Below, piece after piece: positions 1 through 9,492 of a stretch of DNA of 64,000 nt. Source of the stretch: Deinococcus arcticus (GTDB lineage Bacteria > Deinococcota > Deinococci > Deinococcales > Deinococcaceae). Every line of letters starts with the position of its first letter. The first letter of the stretch is position 1. The notes under the pieces were generated by a model. It saw only the letters and a program-made list of their open reading frames with translations, ran no database searches and was not told the origin of the DNA. The position numbers were made by a program, and so were the translations under genes. The stretch spans positions 244,665 through 308,664 of the forward strand of contig NZ_PYSV01000002.1 in assembly GCF_003028415.1 (NCBI RefSeq). Reading direction: 5' to 3'.

Positions 1-108
1 AGCCCCGCTCAGGTCACAGCCTATCAGCCACAGGTGCAGCAGGGAGCGCAGGCCGCCCCGCGCCAGCTTTGGGGGTCTGGGGGCTGCCGGGAGACTGGGC
101 CGCGTCAC
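1..108 (-). CDS. Start of a gene coupled to map (partial, runs off window)
   Basis: A reading frame opens with GTG at 108 on the minus strand and stays open for 36 codons to the window edge. Its first four bases overlap the TGA stop of the methionine aminopeptidase gene (GTGA), the usual sign of translational coupling. The visible peptide begins VTRPSLPAAPRPPKLARGG and then turns hydrophobic (LRSLLHLWLIGC), which could be a membrane segment or signal sequence. I do not recognise the family from this fragment. Confidence 0.5.
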   Translation of the reverse strand, partial: MTRPSLPAAPRPPKLARGGLRSLLHLWLIGCDLSGA

Positions 109-866
109 AGCGTCAGAATCTCACAGCCCTTTTGCGTCACCGCCACCGTGTGCTCAAACTGCGCGCTGGGGCTCTTGTCGGCGGTAATCACGGTCCAGCC
201 GTCGCCCAGCAGGCGCGTTTCGGGGCGGCCCAGGTTGATCATGGGCTCGATGGTAAACACCATGCCGGGCTGCAGCTTCAACCCGGTGTAGCGCGCGCCG
301 TGGTGCAGCACGGTGGGTTCCTCGTGCAGCCGCTTGCCAATGCCGTGGCCGGTGTATTCACGCACCACGCTGTAGCCCCGGCCCTCGGCCAGCGACTGAA
401 TGGCGTGGCCAATGTCGCCCAGGCGGGCACCGGGTTTGACCAGTTCCAGCGCGGCGTTCAGGCTGGCGCGGGTGGCGTCCACCAGTCCCTGCACCTCCGG
501 GCGCACCTTGCCCACGGCGAAGGTGGAGCAGGCGTCGCCGTAGTAACCGTTCAGGAGCACGCCAATGTCCACACCAATAATGTCGCCCTCCTGCAGCTGG
601 CGGCTGTCGGGAATGCCGTGGCAGATCACCTCGTTCACGCTGGCGCAGATGGTGCCGGGAAAGGGGTTGGTGCGCGGGCCGTAGCCCAGGTAGGCGGGCG
701 TGGCGCCAGCCTTGCGAATGTGTTCCTCGGCCAGCCGGTCGAGTTCCTTGAGGGTCACGCCGGGCTTTACGTGCGGTTCCAGCACCCGGAAGGTTTCCGC
801 CACCAGCGCCCCCGCACGGCGCATGATCTCGATTTCGCGGGCGGATTTCAGGGCAATGCGGCTCAT
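105..866 (-). CDS. map: Type I methionine aminopeptidase
   Basis: Removes the initiator methionine from nascent proteins in the cytoplasm. The 253-residue product has the normal length of a bacterial type I enzyme with no N-terminal extension. Visible family motifs are the metal-binding aspartates (IGVDIGVLLNG and YGDACSTF), the histidine in YTGHGIGKRLHEEP, and the glutamates in FTIEPM and QFEHT. The ATG at 866 is chosen because the protein then begins at the family N-terminus (MSRIALKSAREIEIMRRAG) and because TAGCCT lies 8 nt upstream. The gene overlaps the next minus-strand gene by four bases. Confidence 0.95.
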   Translation of the reverse strand: MSRIALKSAREIEIMRRAGALVAETFRVLEPHVKPGVTLKELDRLAEEHIRKAGATPAYLGYGPRTNPFPGTICASVNEVICHGIPDSRQLQEGDIIGVDIGVLLNGYYGDACSTFAVGKVRPEVQGLVDATRASLNAALELVKPGARLGDIGHAIQSLAEGRGYSVVREYTGHGIGKRLHEEPTVLHHGARYTGLKLQPGMVFTIEPMINLGRPETRLLGDGWTVITADKSPSAQFEHTVAVTQKGCEILTL

Positions 867-874
867 AACAGAGC

Positions 875-880
875 AGGCTA
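875..880 (-). promoter_or_regulatory. Leaderless-type -10 box of map
   Basis: TAGCCT on the minus strand, 8 nt before the ATG at 866, with no Shine-Dalgarno between. Transcription would start at or next to the start codon. Confidence 0.5.
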
Positions 881-994
881 ACACGGAGCGCCCTGCCCCC
901 GGAATGCCCCCGACCACGAAGGGGGCAGAGGGCCCAGGGGGCGAGAAACCGCCCCTCTTCCTGGCCCCCTGGCCTCGGGCTGATCCGCACGCGC

Positions 995-1000
995 TACCCT
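995..1000 (+). promoter_or_regulatory. Leaderless-type -10 box
   Basis: TACCCT, 7 nt before the ATG at 1008. Confidence 0.5.
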
Positions 1001-1007
1001 CGCCCCT

Positions 1008-1868
1008 ATGAACGAGCGCCGGGTCGTGGTCAGCGTGGATATGGAAGGCATCTGTGGGGTGTCCAGCTGGGTGCAGGTGAGCCCACCGGAATTTGGGGGA
1101 CTGGTCAGCAGCGCCGAATACGAACGCGCCCGCCACCAGATGACCCTGGAAGCGGCCGCCGCCGCGCAGGGCGCCCTGGACGCCGGGGCCACCGATGTGC
1201 TGGTGAACGACAGCCACGACACCATGCGCAACCTGCTGCCCGACCTGCTGCCCGAGGGCGTGCGCTTTACCACCGGCAACGACAAACCCCTGAGCATGGT
1301 GCAGGGCGTGCAGGAGGGCGGCGTGCTGGGTCTGCTGTTCGTGGGCTACCACGCCCGCGCGGGCAGCGTGCGCGGGCCGTTGGCCCACACCTGGAACGGC
1401 TTTCTCCGGGATGTGCGGGTCAATGGGGTGCCCACCGGCGAATACGGCCTGAATGCCCTGCTGGCCGGGCACTACGGCGTGCCGGTGTTGTTTGCCAGCG
1501 GCGACGACGTGGCCATGGCCGAGATCACGGCGGAACTGGGCGAGGGGGTGGTGACCGTGGCCGTCAAGGAGGGCTTAAGTGCCTTCGCCGCCGTTCACCT
1601 GCACCCGCAGGAGGCCACGCGCCGTATTTACCAGGGCGCCCGCCGAGCGGTACAGGACGCCGCGCAGGCCCAGCCCTACACCACCCGCTGGCCCGCCCAC
1701 GTGGCCCTGAGCTTTGACCATCAGGCCCGGGCCGACGCCGCCGAGCGGGTGCCCGGTGTGACCCGGATGGACGCCGTGACCGTGGGCTGGGAGAGCGAGA
1801 ACGCCTATCACCTGTTCCAGACCTTCCGCATGCTGGCCAAGGTGGCCGAGGTGCGGCTGAACGGGTAG
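1008..1868 (+). CDS. M55 family D-aminopeptidase (DppA-like)
   Basis: Predicted zinc aminopeptidase of the M55 (DppA) family, whose Bacillus member releases D-amino acids from short peptides and is thought to help recycle cell-wall peptides. The 286-residue product carries the family signature SVDMEGICG at residues 9-17, then VNDSHDTM near residue 66 and VGYHARAGS near residue 111, which hold the metal ligands and the catalytic histidine. It stands alone between map (divergent) and a small secreted protein and has its own leaderless-type promoter. The family call is secure; the natural substrate here is not known. Confidence 0.88.
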   Translation: MNERRVVVSVDMEGICGVSSWVQVSPPEFGGLVSSAEYERARHQMTLEAAAAAQGALDAGATDVLVNDSHDTMRNLLPDLLPEGVRFTTGNDKPLSMVQGVQEGGVLGLLFVGYHARAGSVRGPLAHTWNGFLRDVRVNGVPTGEYGLNALLAGHYGVPVLFASGDDVAMAEITAELGEGVVTVAVKEGLSAFAAVHLHPQEATRRIYQGARRAVQDAAQAQPYTTRWPAHVALSFDHQARADAAERVPGVTRMDAVTVGWESENAYHLFQTFRMLAKVAEVRLNG

Positions 1869-1920
1869 ATGGAACTGTGGGACGTGGGGTGTGGGGACAC
1901 AGGCGCTCATGGTGAAGGGC

Positions 1921-1926
1921 TAAGCT
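1921..1926 (+). promoter_or_regulatory. Leaderless-type -10 box
   Basis: TAAGCT, 7 nt before the ATG at 1934. Confidence 0.45.
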
Positions 1927-1933
1927 CGGCGCT

Positions 1934-2389
1934 ATGCGCGCCCTGCTACCTGCTATCGCTGCCCTGACATTCTGGTCTTCCGCCTCTGCCGCTGCGGTGT
2001 GGGCGGGGGTGAATGCCACCACCGCTGGCTACGGCGTCCATGCGGGCACCGCGCTGCTGCCGGTGCCGCTGCTGGGCACGCTGGGGCTGGAAGGGAGCGC
2101 CGAACGCCCCTGGCAGGCCAGTGCCAGCACCTTCAGCCGCTACGCCGCCGGGCTGACCCTGCGCGACCTGAACCTGCCGCTCAGCCGCGTGGACGCCTTT
2201 GCCACCATGGGCGGACAGCTGACCGTGCCGACCCCCGCGCCGGGCAGCACCGCGCAGAGCCAGTTGGCCCTGTACGGCGAGGCCGGGCTGCGCGGCCCGG
2301 TGCTGGGCCCTGCGGGCTGGCGGGCCTTCGTGCGGGCCAGCAGCGCCGGGCAGATTGGGGCGGGCGTGGGGCTGGAACTGAGGTTCTGA
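1934..2389 (+). CDS. Small exported protein of unknown function
   Basis: A 151-residue product starting MRALLPAIAALTFWSSASA, a typical signal peptide with a likely cleavage site near residue 19. The rest is rich in Gly, Ala and Leu with alternating hydrophobic and polar residues, ending in VGLELRF. A terminal phenylalanine with alternating hydrophobicity is common in small outer-membrane beta-barrel proteins, which would suit the Deinococcus envelope, but this is only a suggestion. I recognise no named family. Confidence 0.65.
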   Translation: MRALLPAIAALTFWSSASAAAVWAGVNATTAGYGVHAGTALLPVPLLGTLGLEGSAERPWQASASTFSRYAAGLTLRDLNLPLSRVDAFATMGGQLTVPTPAPGSTAQSQLALYGEAGLRGPVLGPAGWRAFVRASSAGQIGAGVGLELRF

Positions 2390-2462
2390 AGGAGGTGTGC
2401 GGGTGGCGGGGAGCGGGGTGCAGTGGGTCAGGTAGCGGATGCACGCTGGGGAGGCGAGTCTT

Positions 2463-2468
2463 TAGCCT
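2463..2468 (+). promoter_or_regulatory. Leaderless-type -10 box
   Basis: TAGCCT, 6 nt before the GTG at 2475; it decides that start codon. Confidence 0.45.
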
Positions 2469-2474
2469 GACGCC

Positions 2475-3023
2475 GTGACCGATCAAGGTACTTCCAGCTA
2501 CACCCTGCAGACCACGCTTAAGGGCATCACACCCGCGCAGCTCACAGGTTTTTTCGTGGGGTGGCCCAATCCGCCCAGCCCCGAGACCCTTTACCGCCTG
2601 CTGGCCGGGTCGTACCGCTTCGTGCTGGCGGTGCAGGGCGAGCAGGTGATCGGGTTCGTGCAGGCGATCAGCGACGGCGTGCTGACGGCTTTTGTGCCGC
2701 TACTGGAGGTGTTGCCCGAGCATCAGGGCCAGGGCATTGGCCGCGCGCTGGTCGAGCAGCTGCTGGCGGAACTGGCCGACTTCTACGCCGTGGACCTCGC
2801 CTGCGACGACGAGCTGGTGCCCTTTTACGAGGGCCTGGGCTTGCGGCGGGCCAACCTGATGTTCCGGCGCCGCTATGACCGCCAGAATGGGCGGCCAGCG
2901 ACGCCCCAACGCCTACCAGTACAGCAGCAGGGCGTCGCCCCGGTTCCAGCCCAGCCGCTTCAGGAACCCGCCCTCCCGGGGGCTGAGCTGGGCCAGTTCC
3001 TCCGGCGTGGGCCGGCCGTTTAA
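2475..3023 (+). CDS. GNAT family N-acetyltransferase
   Basis: Predicted acetyl-CoA-dependent N-acetyltransferase with unknown acceptor. The acetyl-CoA loop HQGQGIGRALVEQL is visible near residues 81-94, followed by the conserved acidic strand and FYEGLGLRRA near residues 117-126. The start is GTG. The recognisable domain ends near residue 135 (RRRYDRQNG); the remaining 45 or so residues are Pro/Gln-rich and lie antisense to the end of the convergent gene at 2913, a 111-bp overlap. That tail looks like read-through into neighbouring DNA rather than part of the fold. Confidence 0.8.
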   Translation: MTDQGTSSYTLQTTLKGITPAQLTGFFVGWPNPPSPETLYRLLAGSYRFVLAVQGEQVIGFVQAISDGVLTAFVPLLEVLPEHQGQGIGRALVEQLLAELADFYAVDLACDDELVPFYEGLGLRRANLMFRRRYDRQNGRPATPQRLPVQQQGVAPVPAQPLQEPALPGAELGQFLRRGPAV

Positions 3024-3389
3024 CCACGCGGCGTCCGGCACCACCCAGCCCCGGGCCTGCCACCATGCCGCCAGCTCCGGCGGGTTGATGTAGGGCTGGT
3101 GGGCGGGTTCCCAGGGCTCGCTTGGGATGACGGCCGGCCGGTGTTCAGGCGCGGCCACAAAGGCCAGCAGGGGCAGCCAGCCGTGGGCGCGCAGTTCCAC
3201 GCGGCGTGCCCCGTACGGCGCCACCAGTTCACGCACCCGCAGCTCGGTCATGGAGGAGGCGGCCCCCCACGCTGAAAGTGACCAGCCCGTGGCCTGGGCG
3301 CAGGCGTGCAGGTCGGCCGTCCAGCGCTGCGCTGCTGCCGGGTCAGCGGCGTCCAGCTCGGCCCGCAGCCAGTCCAGCGGCGCGGCCAT
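2913..3389 (-). CDS. Hypothetical protein in the ispG operon
   Basis: A 158-residue acidic, Trp- and Pro-rich protein (MAAPLDWLRAELDAADPAAA...) with no signal peptide or membrane segment and no family I recognise. It starts only 3 nt after the stop of the DUF4259 gene, so it is probably the third gene of the ispG operon. Its 3' end overlaps the tail of the convergent GNAT gene. The overlap and the strong coding bias of this frame favour a real gene. Confidence 0.7.
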   Translation of the reverse strand: MAAPLDWLRAELDAADPAAAQRWTADLHACAQATGWSLSAWGAASSMTELRVRELVAPYGARRVELRAHGWLPLLAFVAAPEHRPAVIPSEPWEPAHQPYINPPELAAWWQARGWVVPDAAWLNGRPTPEELAQLSPREGGFLKRLGWNRGDALLLYW

Positions 3390-3392
3390 CCC

Positions 3393-3790
3393 TTACCCCA
3401 GTTCGGCGCGCAGGCGCTGCACGTCCTCGCGCCACGCGTCGGCGGCCTCGCTTTCTTCCCACAGGTCCGGCAGTTCGCTGCCCGGGCCCAGCACCCGGTC
3501 CAGGGCTTCCAGGGCCGTGGGGCGCAGGTGGGCCAGCTCGGCAGCGCTGGCGCTCTGCACCCACGCGCGCAGCCCGGCATCGGTCAGGCTGGCCGTGTCA
3601 GCCGTCAGCACCGCAGCCAGAATCTCGGCGGCGGCCAGGGCTCGGTGACCTTCTTCAGCGTCCAGCAGGTCGTTGTCGGGGTCCAGTGCCACGTCAAAGG
3701 CTTCGGCCAGGGCAAACGCGCCGTCCTGCACCACCTCGGCCGCAAAAGCGGCGGCGTGCTCGTTCTCAAAGCTGCCGGTGCCCCAGACGG

Positions 3791-3794
<4 letters not shown>
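3393..3794 (-). CDS. DUF4259 domain protein
   Basis: The N-terminus [20 protein letters not shown] matches the typical opening of DUF4259 proteins (a W-G-x-G-x-F-E-N/D pattern followed by an acidic helical region). The product has 133 residues and is predicted cytoplasmic; its function is unknown. It starts with GTG overlapping the ispG stop by four bases, so it is translationally coupled to ispG. Confidence 0.8.
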
Positions 3795-5011
<1,217 letters not shown>

Positions 5012-5017
5012 GGATCC

Positions 5018-5023
5018 AGTGTA
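5018..5023 (-). promoter_or_regulatory. Leaderless-type -10 box of ispG
   Basis: TACACT on the minus strand, 6 nt before the ATG at 5011. Confidence 0.5.
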
Positions 5024-5193
5024 CGCGGACCCTGTCAGGCTCTGTCACCGCCCAGAAGGTGGAAGAGACCGTGTGGGGCAGCTGCCACGCGCGCTGAAGC
5101 TGGCAGGGGGACACTTTGCCCTGTTCAGCCCTCCCCCACCGCGCCCCTTGACCACACGCGCCGGCCCCGGCACACTGGAACAAACAGTTCACA

Positions 5194-5266
5194 GGCAACG
5201 CTTGTCCGCAGCGGGCACGACCTTTTTTTTGCGCTTGGCGCAAGAGGTCGTGCCCGCTGCGTTGCC
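5194..5266. repeat. Long interrupted inverted repeat upstream of the GH13 gene
   Basis: The left arm GCAGCGGGCACGACCT (5208-5223) is matched perfectly by its complement at 5245-5260. The pairing resumes further out with GGCAACG (5194-5200) against CGTTGCC (5260-5266) after an 8-nt bulge, and inside with TTGCGC/GCGCAA around a TTG loop. A run of T separates the left arm from the inner stem. The structure ends 5 nt before the GGAGG of the next gene, so in RNA it would form a strong leader hairpin. It may be regulatory or a small mobile remnant. Confidence 0.7.
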
Positions 5267-5284
5267 TTGCCGGAGGATGCCCCC

Positions 5285-7129
5285 ATGTCCATTTTTCCCC
5301 TGCTGTCCACCCAACACGACCACACGCCCGCCTACACCGGGCGGCTGGGCGCGCCCCTGGGCGACACTGTTCGCGTGCGCCTGCGCACCACGCTGCCTGT
5401 TACAGAAGTCAAGTTCAAGCTGGTGCGCGTGGGCGAGATTGAAGCCCACCCCGCGCGCGAGATTGACCCCGTGGGCCCAGGGCCGGGCCGCTGGTTCGAG
5501 GCCGAGCTGCCGGTGCACGAGGGCCGCGTGCGCTACGCGTGGCAGCTGAACTTCGGTCACGACCACCTGCACCTGACCGCGCTGGGCCTGCACCGCACCC
5601 GGCGGGGCTTTCGCTCGTGGTTTACCTATCTGGCCGGGCACACGGCCCCGGAATGGGCCTGGGAGAGCGTGTTTTACCAGATCTTCCCCGACCGCTTTCG
5701 CAACGGCGACGCCAGCAACGACGTGCAGACCGGCGAATACGTGTACAGCGGGCGCACAGTGGAGCACGTGCCCTGGACCACGCCCATTGACGCCTGGGGC
5801 GACATTCACGGGCACTATGGCGGCGACCTGAACGGCATCACCCAGGCGCTGCCCTACCTGCAGGAGCTGGGCATCACGGGGCTGTGGCTGACCCCCATCT
5901 TCGTGTCACCCAGCAACCACCGCTACGACATCACCGATTACCGCCACATTGACCCGCACCTGGGCGGCGACGCGGCCTGGGACGAACTGGTGCAGGCCGC
6001 CAGCGGCGTGGGCATCCGGCTGGTGCTGGACGGGGTGTTTAACCATGTGGGCAACGAGCACGCCCTGTTTCAGGCGGCGCTGGAAGACGACGCGGCCCCC
6101 GAACGCGAGCTGTTCACCTGGCGCGACGAGCCCGGCAAACTGCCCTACCACGCCTTTTTTGACGTGCCCACGCTGCCCAAGATTGACTACCGCACTCCGG
6201 CGGCCGTTGACGAATTCTTCAGCGGCGAGGCGTCCGTGGTGCGCCACTGGCTGCGCCGGGGAGCGGCGGGCTGGCGGCTGGACGTGGCCCACATGATCGG
6301 CACGGGCGGCACCGACGAGGACAACCTGCCCCTGCACCGCACCCTGAAACGGGCCGCGCGCGAGGAACGGGCCGACGCCTACGTGTTCGGTGAGCGCTTT
6401 TACGACCCCGAACACGCGCTGGATGGCCAGGGCGAGGACGGCTCCATGAACTACCACGGCTTCGGGCTGCCGGTGATGCAGTGGCTCGCGCGCGGCAACC
6501 TGACCTTCGAGCCCTCCAACCTGGGCGGCGAGGAACTGGCCGAGGGGCTATGGGACGCCTACCACGCTCTGCCCGCGCAGGTGGCGCTGAGCATGTTCAA
6601 CGTGCTGGAATCGCACGATGTGCCGCGCGCCCTGTACCGCCTGGGCAACGACCGCACCCTCTTCCGGGCGGCCCTGACCTTTCTGATGGGTTACGCGGGC
6701 GTGCCCTGCACCTACTACGGCTCAGAGGTGGGCCTGAGCCAGTCGCGCGACGGGGCCATGCCCTGGTGCCGCGAGCCCATGCCCTGGGACGAGGCCGCGT
6801 GGGACCGGGAGCTGCGCGCGCAGGTCAGGGCCCTCATTGCCGTGCGCCGCCGCGAACTGGCCCTGCAGCGCGGCAACCTGCGCTTCCTGCACGCCGAGGC
6901 CGACGCCGTGGCCTTCATGCGCGAATACACCCATGAGGACGGCCGCGTGCAGCGCGCCGCCGTGCTGGTCAGCCGTCACCCTGAGCGCCATGAGGTGGCC
7001 CTGACCCTGCCGGGCGGCGAGTGGCGCGACGCCCTGACGGGCGAGACCCTCAGCGGCGGGCAGGTGAGCGTGCAGGCGGCGGGCGGCCGGATTCTGCTGC
7101 AGGAGGCCCCAGCCACCCCGGTCGGGTGA
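5285..7129 (+). CDS. GH13 maltodextrin glucosidase/neopullulanase (MalZ-like)
   Basis: Predicted alpha-glucan hydrolase acting on maltodextrins, in the GH13 family close to MalZ/neopullulanase. The first 120 residues look like the N-terminal beta-sandwich of that subfamily. The barrel follows with DGVFNHVG, the nucleophile in WRLDVAHM (Asp near residue 333), the acid/base in VFGERFYD (Glu near residue 370) and LESHDVPRA. The ATG at 5285 has GGAGG 8 nt upstream; the frame is open further upstream, but that part is antisense to ispG. It probably works with the malEFG importer at 24-28 kb and the two sugar genes that follow. Confidence 0.9.
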   Translation: MSIFPLLSTQHDHTPAYTGRLGAPLGDTVRVRLRTTLPVTEVKFKLVRVGEIEAHPAREIDPVGPGPGRWFEAELPVHEGRVRYAWQLNFGHDHLHLTALGLHRTRRGFRSWFTYLAGHTAPEWAWESVFYQIFPDRFRNGDASNDVQTGEYVYSGRTVEHVPWTTPIDAWGDIHGHYGGDLNGITQALPYLQELGITGLWLTPIFVSPSNHRYDITDYRHIDPHLGGDAAWDELVQAASGVGIRLVLDGVFNHVGNEHALFQAALEDDAAPERELFTWRDEPGKLPYHAFFDVPTLPKIDYRTPAAVDEFFSGEASVVRHWLRRGAAGWRLDVAHMIGTGGTDEDNLPLHRTLKRAAREERADAYVFGERFYDPEHALDGQGEDGSMNYHGFGLPVMQWLARGNLTFEPSNLGGEELAEGLWDAYHALPAQVALSMFNVLESHDVPRALYRLGNDRTLFRAALTFLMGYAGVPCTYYGSEVGLSQSRDGAMPWCREPMPWDEAAWDRELRAQVRALIAVRRRELALQRGNLRFLHAEADAVAFMREYTHEDGRVQRAAVLVSRHPERHEVALTLPGGEWRDALTGETLSGGQVSVQAAGGRILLQEAPATPVG

Positions 7130-7550
7130 GACACGACCCCGCTCCCCGTGGCTGGCTGGCCTGACGTCCCCACCCCTCCTTCCTTTCTCTCCTTGTCCTC
7201 TCCTCGTCCCGGCCAGGTCAGTGTGCTTGCTGACGTGGCTTGCGGCTGTCCTGCTGTTGCCCGGGTTGTTCCTGCCCGCAGCCCGGCCCCAGCAGGCAGG
7301 GTTCTGGGCCTCTCAACATCAGCACCGAATAAGCCGCCGGGCGTTTCATGGGTTTACCCTCAGAGGCGCCTGGGACTGACAGGATTTCGGAAGACGCACG
7401 CTGCTACCGTGCGACCCACCGCTCTTCTGGGGGCCGTGGCCCGACCACCGGCATCCTGGCCTGCGGTCTGTCCACCCGCGTGACCCACCCACACGACCCA
7501 TCTCGAACCTGGGGCGACTCTGAAGGGGGTCTGGCTCCTGCAGGAGAGTT
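7130..7550. other. Intergenic stretch without a recognised gene
   Basis: 421 bp between the GH13 and GH2 genes. It holds a pyrimidine-rich tract around 7166-7208 and, at 7542-7546, the AGGAG that serves the GH2 start. No tRNA, clear promoter or convincing ORF was found. Confidence 0.5.
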
Positions 7551-9389
7551 ATGCGAACTGTGCATCCCCGTCCGCTCATGCAGCGTCCTTTGTGGTCGTC
7601 TCTGGACGGCGCCTGGGACTTCGCCTTTGACCCGCAAGCCGCACACGGCCACCCCGCTGACGTGGCCTTTGAGCAGCAGATTGAAGTGCCGTATCCGCCC
7701 GAAAGCCGGGCCAGCGGCCTGCACCAGCACGTTCATGGCCGCGCGGTGTGGTACCGCCGCACCGTGGGCTGCCCGCGCGAGTGGACGCCCGGGCGCACCC
7801 TGCTGCACTTCGGCGCGGTGGATTACCACGCGACCGTCTGGGTGAACGGCCAGAAGGCGGGCGAGCACCGGGGCGGCCACACCCCCTTCGCCGTGGACGT
7901 GACCCGCTTTGCAGACGCACCCTTTGAGGTGGTCGTGCGCGCCGAGGACGATCCCCTGGCCCTGGACCAGCCGCGCGGCAAGCAGGACTGGCTGCCGCAG
8001 CCCCATTCCATCTGGTATCCGCGCACCACCGGCATCTGGCAGACTGTGTGGGTGGAGCGCCTGCCCCACACCGCCGTGGAGCGCCTGGAACTGCAGCCGG
8101 ACCTGGACACCTGGGGCGTGCATGTGCGCGCCAGTGTGCAGGGCTACCGCCCGGGGCTGAAGGTGCGCGTGCGCCTGAGCGTGCCCGGCGAAACCCTGGC
8201 CGACGATGTCTACAGCCTGAGCGCCAGTGAGCTGCACCGCGTGGTGCCGCTGCTGGACGGCGGCATTGACAGCCACCGCAGCCACCTGCTCTGGAGCCCC
8301 GAACACCCCCAGCTGATTGACGCCCTGGTGGAGGTGCTGGACGGCGGCGGCGAGGTCCTGGACCGGGTGGTGGGCTACACCGCGCTGCGCTCCGTGACGC
8401 TGGAACAGGGCCGCTTCCTGCTCAACGGCTCGCCCTATCCGCTGCGGCTGGTGCTGGACCAGGGCTACTGGCCCGAATCCCTGATGACCGCCACCAGCGA
8501 CCAGTTCCGCGCCGATGTGGAACTCACCAAGCGCCTGGGTTTCAACGGGGTGCGCAAGCACCAGAAGCTGGAAGACCCGCAGTATCTGTACTGGGCCGAC
8601 CGCCTGGGCCTGCTGGTGTGGGCCGAGATGCCCAGCGCCTACCGCCTGAGCGACCGCAGCATTCAGTCGGTCACGGCCGAGTGGATGGAGGCGGTTATGC
8701 GCGACCGGGGGCACCCCTGCGTGGTGGCCTGGGTGCCCTTCAACGAGTCCTGGGGCGCGCCGGACCTGACCCGGCGCGGGCGCTCGCGCTCACTGGTGCG
8801 CGCCCTGTACGAACTGACCCGCTCGCTGGATCCCACCCGGCCCGTGATTGGCAACGACGGCTGGGAAAACGACACCACCGACATCCTGACCATTCACGAC
8901 TACACCCCGGCCGCCGAGGTGCTGCGTGAGCGCTACGGCACCCGCGAACAGACCCGCGAGACGCTGCTGCACGCCCGCCCCGGGGGCCGCAATCTCCTGC
9001 TGGACCCGGCGCTGGCTGACCGGGGCCTGCCAGTGATGCTGACCGAGTTTGGCGGCATTGCCTACATGCCCGATCACCAGGGTGGCTGGGGCTACAGCCA
9101 CGCCCAGGACAGCGAGAGCTTCACGGCCCACTACGAGGCGCTGCTGAACGCCGTTCATGACAGCCGGGGGCTGGCGGGCTTCTGCTACACCCAGCTCACC
9201 GACACCTTCCAGGAGAAAAACGGACTGCTGGACGAGCACCGCCGCTTCAAGGGCGATCCGCTGCGAATGCTGCGCGCCACAGCAGGGCAGCGCGACCCCC
9301 GCACGGTCGGCGCCGCCGAGGTGCCTGATCCCTTCGGGTACAGCCCGGAGTGGCAGGCCAAGCAGCTCATGCACAGCTTCGGCTCGTAA
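7551..9389 (+). CDS. Glycoside hydrolase family 2 enzyme
   Basis: Predicted exo-acting beta-glycosidase. The domain order is that of GH2: an N-terminal sugar-binding jelly roll (about residues 10-180, including AVWYRRT and HFGAVDYHATVWVNG), an immunoglobulin-like domain, and a TIM barrel from about residue 280. The acid/base glutamate is in VPFNESWG (near residue 399) and the nucleophile in MLTEFGGIA (near residue 499). At 612 residues it is shorter than LacZ and closer in size to beta-glucuronidases; the substrate cannot be told from sequence. AGGAG lies 4 nt before the ATG. It lies upstream of an aldose 1-epimerase gene, which fits a sugar-degrading pair. Confidence 0.88.
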   Translation: MRTVHPRPLMQRPLWSSLDGAWDFAFDPQAAHGHPADVAFEQQIEVPYPPESRASGLHQHVHGRAVWYRRTVGCPREWTPGRTLLHFGAVDYHATVWVNGQKAGEHRGGHTPFAVDVTRFADAPFEVVVRAEDDPLALDQPRGKQDWLPQPHSIWYPRTTGIWQTVWVERLPHTAVERLELQPDLDTWGVHVRASVQGYRPGLKVRVRLSVPGETLADDVYSLSASELHRVVPLLDGGIDSHRSHLLWSPEHPQLIDALVEVLDGGGEVLDRVVGYTALRSVTLEQGRFLLNGSPYPLRLVLDQGYWPESLMTATSDQFRADVELTKRLGFNGVRKHQKLEDPQYLYWADRLGLLVWAEMPSAYRLSDRSIQSVTAEWMEAVMRDRGHPCVVAWVPFNESWGAPDLTRRGRSRSLVRALYELTRSLDPTRPVIGNDGWENDTTDILTIHDYTPAAEVLRERYGTREQTRETLLHARPGGRNLLLDPALADRGLPVMLTEFGGIAYMPDHQGGWGYSHAQDSESFTAHYEALLNAVHDSRGLAGFCYTQLTDTFQEKNGLLDEHRRFKGDPLRMLRATAGQRDPRTVGAAEVPDPFGYSPEWQAKQLMHSFGS

Positions 9390-9440
9390 GCTGGGGGCCG
9401 GGGCAGCCACCACGCCCCCTGCCCGCTTCGTCCGCCAAGG

Positions 9441-9470
9441 CGCAGACCCCCAGGGCCTGCGTCTTTATTT
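9441..9470 (+). terminator. Hairpin with T-rich tail after the GH2 gene
   Basis: CGCAGACCC pairs with GGGCCTGCG (one mismatch, 3-nt loop) and is followed by TCTTTATTT. It may partly terminate transcription before the epimerase gene. Confidence 0.55.
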
Positions 9471-9492
9471 CTGTGTGCTGAAGGATGGCCCC

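Noticed and set aside
7480..7530. tRNA-like T-arm (GGTTCGAGATGG on the minus strand)
   Set aside because: No matching acceptor, D or anticodon arms can be found around it.
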